A stretch of DNA of 6,431 nucleotides from Myxococcales bacterium (GTDB taxonomy: Bacteria > Myxococcota_A > Polyangia > Polyangiales > Houyiibacteriaceae), in NCBI GenBank assembly GCA_020354595.1, contig CP070650.1:2409779-2416209 (forward strand). The letters are read 5' to 3'. Position 1 is the first letter of the stretch. Each line of letters opens with the position of its first letter. The notes below the pieces were generated by a model. That model was not told the DNA's origin and did no database searches. It saw only the letters and a list, made by a program, of their open reading frames with translations. The translations under genes were made by a program, and so were the position numbers. Positions 1 through 6,431 of this stretch are shown here, one piece after another.

Positions 1-2
1 CC

Positions 3-1076
3 GGGGGCTGGGGTGCGCCGATCCAAGCTCCCGCGGAGCCCGAGCCCCCACCGCCCGAGCCCGCGCCGGAGCCGCCCCCGCCGCCCGAGCCCGCGGAGCC
101 TTCGAGCGCCGAGCCCAACCCGGATTGGGCCGACCCACCCCCGACCGAGTATGAGGAGCGTTCCCCGCAGAACCCGGACTGGGTGGAGGAGACCGAGCCG
201 CCGCCCGTGGGGAACATGCGCCGGCGCGCTTCGGAGTTCTACGACATCCGTTATGCGAACCGCGACCTGGTGATGCCTCGCGGCATGATGCGGGGGACTT
301 TCGACACGGTGGTTGGCCGACGCGTGGAGAACACGAGCGGCGCGGTCGAGCCGTTCGGGCCGATCGGCACGATCTCGACGATGAACTTCGGCGTCGCGAT
401 CTCGCTCGCTCAGGATTTCGAGATCGGCTTCTCGCGCTACCGCATGGGATCGTTTCCGACGATCAGTATCTATCCGGGCTTTGGCTTCGGCGGCGAGGGG
501 CTGATCACCTTCAGCCTGTCTCCGGACGTGAAGTTCGGAGACATCCCGGTCTACGGGCGCTTCCAAGTGCTGGATCGCGAAAACGTGAAGATGGCTTTCG
601 ACGCGGTCTTTCGCATCCCGTCGCGCACGAGGTTCGGTTTCCTTGGCGGGGTACCGCTTCGCTTCATCATCGACGAGCAGTTCGCCTTCGATACCGGCGT
701 CGAGATGGTCGTGGACGACGTTTCGCAGGGCCCGTCGGTGTGGAGCCTTAACGTTCCATTCAAGTTCGTTGCCAACGCAACCGACGAGCTCTTCATCAAG
801 CTCCTGAGCGGCATGACGTTCTTCGACTTGAGTCAGACGATTCGAACATTCACATCCGGTCTGATCCAAGGCCCCTTCTACTTCATCCCGCTCGGCGCGG
901 AGATCGGGTACACCGTGGAAGCGAAAGCGACGATGATGGACCTTTTCGTCAGCTTCAACTTCCCGACGTTCTACGGCTTCACCACGCGCGCGAGCGAGCT
1001 GACCCCGGAGACTTGGCAAGTCACGATCGGCTTCAACGTCTACTCGCCGGTATTGTTCAAGGGGAGCGCGCTCTGA
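3..1076 (+). CDS. Probable outer-membrane β-barrel-type envelope protein, 3' part (5' end outside window)
   Basis: The reading frame is open from the first in-frame codon at position 3 to TGA at 1074-1076, giving 357 visible residues. No credible start is seen, so the start and any signal peptide lie upstream. The GTG at 183 is internal, because the Pro/Glu-rich reading continues through it. Visible residues about 10-75 are a Pro/Glu-rich, probably disordered segment with two NPDW motifs. The remaining ~280 residues are rich in alternating hydrophobic/polar stretches with many Gly, Phe and Tyr (such as FGVAISLAQDFEIGFSRYRMG and WQVTIGFNVYSP), as in transmembrane β-strands. There are no hydrophobic helices or catalytic motifs. 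I do not recognise a named family; the barrel assignment and outer-membrane location are inferred from composition. The Pro/Glu stretch could span the periplasm or be a linker after the signal peptide. A soluble β-rich periplasmic protein is the alternative. The gene overlaps the carbonic anhydrase gene downstream by one base. Confidence 0.6.
   Translation, partial: GGWGAPIQAPAEPEPPPPEPAPEPPPPPEPAEPSSAEPNPDWADPPPTEYEERSPQNPDWVEETEPPPVGNMRRRASEFYDIRYANRDLVMPRGMMRGTFDTVVGRRVENTSGAVEPFGPIGTISTMNFGVAISLAQDFEIGFSRYRMGSFPTISIYPGFGFGGEGLITFSLSPDVKFGDIPVYGRFQVLDRENVKMAFDAVFRIPSRTRFGFLGGVPLRFIIDEQFAFDTGVEMVVDDVSQGPSVWSLNVPFKFVANATDELFIKLLSGMTFFDLSQTIRTFTSGLIQGPFYFIPLGAEIGYTVEAKATMMDLFVSFNFPTFYGFTTRASELTPETWQVTIGFNVYSPVLFKGSAL
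51..95 (+). repeat. Short in-frame tandem repeat encoding Pro/Glu-rich segment
   Basis: The 15-mer CCGCCCGAGCCCGCG occurs at 51-65 and again at 81-95, a 30-base (10-residue) period within the coding frame, giving PPEPA twice in a wider Pro/Glu run. A little downstream, codons for NPDW followed by a small residue and an acidic residue occur at 117 and again at 171, an 18-residue offset. Such repeats are common in low-complexity linkers and can vary in length between strains. Confidence 0.6.
1059..1066 (+). promoter_or_regulatory. Ribosome binding site deciding the carbonic anhydrase start
   Basis: AAGGGGAG lies 9 bases before the ATG at 1076, inside the last codons of the upstream gene. It supports the ATG at 1076 rather than the TTG at 1013, 63 bases upstream in the same frame, which would add 21 residues unlike the family's N-terminus. 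Confidence 0.6.
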
Positions 1077-1606
1077 TGATCTACGAGCTCGGCGATCGGC
1101 GCGTGCGCATCGAAGGCGAGGCCTACGTCGCGCCCTCAGCAGACGTGATCGGATCCGTCGTGCTCAAAGACAAGTGCAGCGTGTGGTTCAACGCGGTCAT
1201 TCGCGGCGACTCCGACGCGATCGTCGTCGGAGAGGAGTGCAACATTCAGGACGGCGCGGTGTTGCACACGGACCCGGGCATTCGGGTCGTGCTCGGCCGC
1301 GGCGTGACGGTTGGGCATCACGCGATGGTGCACGGTTGCCGTGTCGGCGACTTCAGCTTGATCGGAATCAACGCGGTCGTCCTGAATCGCGCGAAGATCG
1401 GGAAATACTGCACGATTGGCGCAAACGCGTTGGTCACGCAGGGCCAGGAAATTCCGGACTATTCGGTGGTGGTGGGCTCGCCCGGCAAGGTGGTTCGGCA
1501 GATCGATCCGGCCGATGGGGGCGGCCTCGAAAAGAGCGCGGCGGGGTACGTCGAGCGCGCCCGGCAATATCTGCAGACGCTTCGCCCTGACACCCGTTCC
1601 CTCTGA
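1076..1606 (+). CDS. Gamma-class carbonic anhydrase family protein (YrdA/PaaY/CaiE-like, left-handed β-helix)
   Basis: The predicted product is a 176-residue cytosolic protein of the hexapeptide-repeat (left-handed β-helix) superfamily, gamma-carbonic-anhydrase branch; these are trimers with a metal site between subunits. Hexapeptide-type turns run from about residue 15 to 140. The metal ligands line up as H64 (VLHTD), H81 (VGHHAMVHGC) and H86. The supporting residues R43, D45, Q58 and D59 match Arg59, Asp61, Gln75 and Asp76 of the Methanosarcina Cam enzyme. The acidic loop carrying Cam's proton-shuttle glutamates is absent, as in the CamH/YrdA subgroup, so reversible CO2 hydration is plausible but not assured; some family members show no measurable activity or have other roles. 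Length is normal for the subgroup. The start ATG overlaps the previous gene's TGA (TGATG), which suggests translational coupling in an operon with the envelope protein. The gene ends 4 bases from the convergent nuclease gene. Confidence 0.93.
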   Translation: MIYELGDRRVRIEGEAYVAPSADVIGSVVLKDKCSVWFNAVIRGDSDAIVVGEECNIQDGAVLHTDPGIRVVLGRGVTVGHHAMVHGCRVGDFSLIGINAVVLNRAKIGKYCTIGANALVTQGQEIPDYSVVVGSPGKVVRQIDPADGGGLEKSAAGYVERARQYLQTLRPDTRSL

Positions 1607-1610
1607 AAGC

Positions 1611-2483
1611 TCAAATCCGGCCGAGGAGATTTCGCTCGCCGATCTCTTCACACAACGCAACGAGCTCTTCACGGTTCGGCCCGCTCCAGCGAAGGTCGTC
1701 GAGTGACTCGTGGATCGGAGCGTCGGTTCGCAACGTCGCGAGCGTCCGGTAGAGCATCGCGTCCTCCCGGTGCTCTCGAAGATTGTTTGCGAGCGTCGCC
1801 GCGCCACGCACTTTCACGTTCCATTGCTCCGGGTCATCGGGGATCGCTTCGAGATGTAAGAACTTTGCGAGCACCGCCGACGCGCTCTTTGCTCCCCAGC
1901 GAGGAATTCCCGGAATGCCATCCGCCATGTCGCCCACGAGCGCGAGGTAGTCGGGAATCGATTCGGGTGACACGCCGAACTTGTCCCGCACACCCTCCTC
2001 GTTCAGCACGATCTGCCGTCGCCGATCGAGCGTGACGACAACGTCGCCGACCACGCACTGGCATAGGTCTTTGTCCGGCGACGCGATCACGACGCGATCG
2101 ACGCGGGGATCGGTGCGCAGCTTTTCGGCGGCGGTCGCGAGCGCGTCGTCTGCTTCAAACTCGACCATCGGCCACGTGACCATACCGAGCGCGTGGCTCG
2201 CCCGTTCGACGAGCGGGAACTGATCGAAGAGCTCGGGCTCGAGCCCTTCCCCTGTCTTGTAGTCGTCGAACAGATCGTTGCGGAACGATTCGACCGTGTG
2301 ATCGAAGGCGCACCCGACGTGCGTCACCGACTCGTCGCGCAGCATCGCGGCCATCGAGCGAAGAAAGCCGCGCGTCGCGCCGACCTCTTGGCCGGAAGGC
2401 GACGTCGCTTCGGGCGCGCCAAACCAAGAACGAAAGAGCTCGTAGGTTCCGTCGATCAAATGCACGTCCATACGGACGTTCAT
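1611..2483 (-). CDS. Stand-alone 5'-3' exonuclease / flap endonuclease (PolI N-terminal-domain type)
   Basis: This 290-residue protein resembles the 5'-nuclease domain of DNA polymerase I but has no polymerase domain. The family cleaves 5' flaps and RNA primers in replication and repair using two or three divalent metals. All nine acidic positions of the Taq/FEN site can be placed: D11, D61, E110, D112, D113, D137, D139, D185 and D188, in contexts LIDG, FDH, FEADDA, SPDKDL and GDMADGIPG. R68 and K76 fit the substrate-binding arch (FRNDLFDDYK). The helix-three-turn-helix DNA-binding motif lies at about 184-205 (GDMADGIPGIPRWGAKSA). The complete acid set separates it from ExoIX/Xni-type relatives that lack some carboxylates. 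The Arg usual after YKxx is missing (YKTGEG), perhaps a subfamily trait. The start is uncertain: M1 (2481-2483) or M5 (2469-2471); neither has a clear Shine-Dalgarno, and M5 places VHLIDG closest to the N-terminus, as is usual. It is divergent from nrdJ and convergent with the carbonic anhydrase gene. Confidence 0.92.
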   Translation of the reverse strand: MNVRMDVHLIDGTYELFRSWFGAPEATSPSGQEVGATRGFLRSMAAMLRDESVTHVGCAFDHTVESFRNDLFDDYKTGEGLEPELFDQFPLVERASHALGMVTWPMVEFEADDALATAAEKLRTDPRVDRVVIASPDKDLCQCVVGDVVVTLDRRRQIVLNEEGVRDKFGVSPESIPDYLALVGDMADGIPGIPRWGAKSASAVLAKFLHLEAIPDDPEQWNVKVRGAATLANNLREHREDAMLYRTLATLRTDAPIHESLDDLRWSGPNREELVALCEEIGERNLLGRI

Positions 2484-2505
2484 ACAGTACGTTCAGAGCA
2501 GAATA
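2476..2505 (-). promoter_or_regulatory. Candidate promoter -10 and operator-like direct repeat at the nuclease start
   Basis: Read on the minus strand, TATTCT (2500-2505) is a reasonable -10 hexamer ending 17 bases before the first ATG; no good -35 is visible. Immediately downstream GAACGT occurs twice (2489-2494 and 2476-2481) separated by 7 bases. The second copy overlaps the first possible start codon. The spacing gives GTTC-N9-GTTC on the plus strand, close to but not the same as the GTTC-N7-GTTC LexA box of Alphaproteobacteria. If the -10 is real the leader is about 10-25 nt, consistent with the lack of a Shine-Dalgarno. Confidence 0.3.
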
Positions 2506-2653
2506 CGGCCCCTACAGAACACAGACCTCAGATCTCCCTCGGTCGTCGCGGAGAACTCGCCGCATTACGCGGACTTGGAAAACGATCTTGAGAGCGTCAC
2601 AGAGGCGAAGATCCCCCGGGCAAGCACCCACCCGGGTGAACGGATGTAGGACG

Positions 2654-2691
2654 TTGACCGACCCGTCACCCCTAAATATTGCGTAATTTTT
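2654..2691 (+). promoter_or_regulatory. nrdJ: Candidate nrdJ promoter in an AT-rich island
   Basis: TTGACC (2654-2659) matches a sigma-70-type -35 at 5 of 6 positions and is followed after 17 bases by TATTGC (2677-2682), a weak -10. The stretch 2672-2691 (TAAATATTGCGTAATTTTT) is strikingly AT-rich against its surroundings. Transcription from here would give an nrdJ leader of about 360 nt containing all the hairpins. I looked for the paired 16-bp NrdR boxes typical of ribonucleotide reductase promoters and found none. The hexamers are weak, so the exact start is uncertain. Confidence 0.35.
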
Positions 2692-2706
2692 GGGGGGGTG
2701 CCCCAA
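2690..2706 (+). repeat. Short G/C inverted repeat downstream of the promoter-like island
   Basis: TTGGGG (2690-2695) and CCCCAA (2701-2706) form a 6-bp stem with a GGGTG loop. No T-run follows on either strand, so it does not read as an intrinsic terminator. At the expected 5' end of an nrdJ transcript it could stabilise the RNA; that is inference. Confidence 0.4.
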
Positions 2707-2834
2707 CATCTAGTACGATGGGGCCTATGGCCATACACCGGATGTCATCTAATGCGAGCTGATCCAAGTGGTTCTGTGACGCAGTGCGAAAACGTGGAAA
2801 TCGCCGCCTCCCTGAGCTCGCAACACCCCGAAAT

Positions 2835-2868
2835 TACGGGCCGTAGCAAGAAAGTACATCGGGCCGAT
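2835..2868. repeat. Pair of CGGGCCG-cored palindromes
   Basis: TACGGGCCGTA (2835-2845) and ATCGGGCCGAT (2858-2868) are both perfect odd palindromes around a central G and share the core CGGGCCG. Their centres are 23 bases apart, roughly two helical turns, so a dimeric regulator could bind both on one DNA face. In RNA the two cores could also pair with each other (6 of 7 positions). Confidence 0.4.
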
Positions 2869-2885
2869 CATTTCTGCTTGACGGA

Positions 2886-3020
2886 CTTGGGCGCGGGGGG
2901 CTACTTCGCAGGTCCGCCCCCAAGCGGTTGTGGTGGCAAGGAGGCTGCCAGCGCAACCCATTGTGGGACGAATGTGGATAGCGGGGGGTTCCGCCTGGGG
3001 ATGGCCGGTGGAATCTATCC
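2886..3020 (+). ncRNA. Structured 5' leader of nrdJ: three consecutive hairpins, possible cis-regulatory RNA
   Basis: Hairpin I (2886-2924): CTTGGG pairs with CCCAAG, then a C-C mismatch, then GCGGG with TCCGC (last pair G-U), loop 2898-2912. Hairpin II (2926-2958): GGTTGTG pairs with CGCAACC (one G-U), then a G-G mismatch, then TGGCA with TGCCA, loop AGGAGGC (2939-2945). Hairpin III (2976-3020): GGATAG pairs with CTATCC around a G-rich 7-nt bulge, then TTCCGCC with GGTGGAA (one G-U), loop 2996-3006. One base separates I and II, and 17 separate II and III. The Shine-Dalgarno of nrdJ begins 22 nt after hairpin III. Mismatches flanked by stable pairs and the end-to-end packing look like a structured RNA rather than chance. 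No intrinsic terminator is seen, so control of translation is more likely than attenuation. I cannot assign a riboswitch class; the fold is read by eye, without energy calculation. Confidence 0.45.
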
Positions 3021-3042
3021 GGGTGGAGAGGTGCGTCTGGTT

Positions 3043-3047
3043 GGAGG
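3043..3047 (+). promoter_or_regulatory. nrdJ: Ribosome binding site deciding the nrdJ start
   Basis: GGAGG sits 6 bases before the GTG at 3054, ideal spacing. The alternative ATG at 3075 (residue 8) has only AGGGGA directly abutting it. The same GGAGG occurs in the loop of leader hairpin II (2940-2944). Confidence 0.7.
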
Positions 3048-3053
3048 TATGCT

Positions 3054-6359
<3,306 letters not shown>

Positions 6360-6370
6360 CAGGGACACGC

Positions 6371-6431
6371 TCGCGGTTCAAAACACCCCTAGTTTCGGGT
6401 AGTTGGCAACCCGACCGCGAAAACGCGCTTT
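6371..6431 (+). terminator. Nested inverted repeat after nrdJ, probable terminator or 3'-end structure (cut by window end)
   Basis: Twelve bases after the nrdJ stop, TCGCGGT (6371-6377) pairs with ACCGCGA (6414-6420). Inside it, CGGGT (6396-6400) pairs with ACCCG (6409-6413), its 3' arm directly abutting the outer arm so that the helices can stack. Overlapping the 3' arm, CGCG-AAAA-CGCG (6416-6427) is a small hairpin followed by CTTT at the window end. The latter looks like a weak intrinsic terminator if the T-run continues past 6431. The two structures are mutually exclusive. Confidence 0.45.

Larger units (their letters stand above)
2484..3053. other. 570-bp divergent intergenic region between the nuclease and nrdJ
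   Basis: I see no convincing gene here. Open frames on both strands are short, have no recognisable domain and run through the hairpin-rich nrdJ leader. From the nuclease side the region holds: the GAACGT repeats and -10-like hexamer; about 100 bases (2510-2610) in which I see nothing; a 10-bp palindrome CACCCGGGTG (2629-2638); an AT-rich promoter-like island (about 2672-2691); a G/C hairpin (2690-2706); the palindrome TATGGCCATA (2726-2735); two CGGGCCG-cored palindromes (2835-2868); and three consecutive hairpins (2886-3020) before the nrdJ ribosome binding site. No tRNA, rRNA, CRISPR or insertion element is recognisable. Confidence 0.8.

Noticed and set aside
183..185. GTG as start of the first gene
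   Set aside because: The same frame is open to the window start and encodes a coherent Pro/Glu-rich segment with a matching NPDW repeat on both sides of the region.
1013..1075. Upstream start (TTG) for the carbonic anhydrase
   Set aside because: The added 21 residues lie inside the coding end of the previous gene and do not resemble family N-termini; ATG at 1076 has a good ribosome binding site.
2690..2706. TTGGGG/CCCCAA hairpin as an intrinsic terminator
   Set aside because: No T-run follows on either strand, and no gene ends nearby.
2650..2760. NrdR boxes before nrdJ
   Set aside because: I searched for two tandem 16-bp near-palindromes of the ACACWATATATWGTGT type; the AT-rich island does not fit the pattern.
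2880..3025. G-quadruplex from the G-runs in the leader
   Set aside because: G-runs at 2895-2900, 2983-2988, 2997-3000 and 3021-3023 are too widely or unevenly spaced for a standard four-tract motif, and most fall in hairpin arms, bulges or loops.

Overview
The window is GC-rich bacterial DNA with dense gene packing and strong G/C preference at third codon positions. The first gene is a cell-envelope protein with a long Pro/Glu-rich segment ahead of a β-strand-rich body. Together with a long cobalamin-dependent ribonucleotide reductase, this fits a Gram-negative deltaproteobacterium, probably a Myxococcota-like lineage. That placement is inference from style and gene content; no rRNA or species marker is present.

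Layout. (1) Positions 3-1076, + strand: the 3' part of a probable outer-membrane β-barrel-type protein whose start lies before the window. (2) Positions 1076-1606, + strand: a gamma-class carbonic anhydrase family protein, overlapping gene 1 by one base (TGATG), so the two are probably translationally coupled. (3) Positions 1611-2483, - strand: a stand-alone 5'-3' exonuclease / flap-endonuclease-type nuclease with all nine acidic active-site positions kept. It converges on gene 2 with only 4 bases between the stop codons. (4) Positions 2484-3053: a 570-bp gap between the divergently transcribed nuclease and reductase genes. It holds an AT-rich promoter-like island, several short palindromes and, just before the reductase, a run of three consecutive strong hairpins (2886-3020). 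(5) Positions 3054-6359, + strand: nrdJ, the adenosylcobalamin-dependent class II ribonucleotide reductase, complete at 1101 residues. (6) Positions 6360-6431: the nrdJ 3' flank, with a nested inverted repeat that probably acts in termination or 3'-end formation.

How the genes relate. nrdJ makes deoxynucleotides for DNA synthesis and the nuclease removes 5' flaps or RNA primers during replication and repair, so the divergent pair shares a DNA-metabolism theme. The carbonic anhydrase/envelope pair looks unrelated to them.

The most interesting part is the nrdJ leader. Its three back-to-back hairpins end 22 nt before the Shine-Dalgarno (SD) sequence. The loop of the middle hairpin carries a copy of that SD, and an upstream CCTCC could pair with either copy. 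This suggests a cis-acting RNA regulator of nrdJ. I could not match it with confidence to a known riboswitch class: there are weak cobalamin-riboswitch-like fragments, but no proper B12 box.
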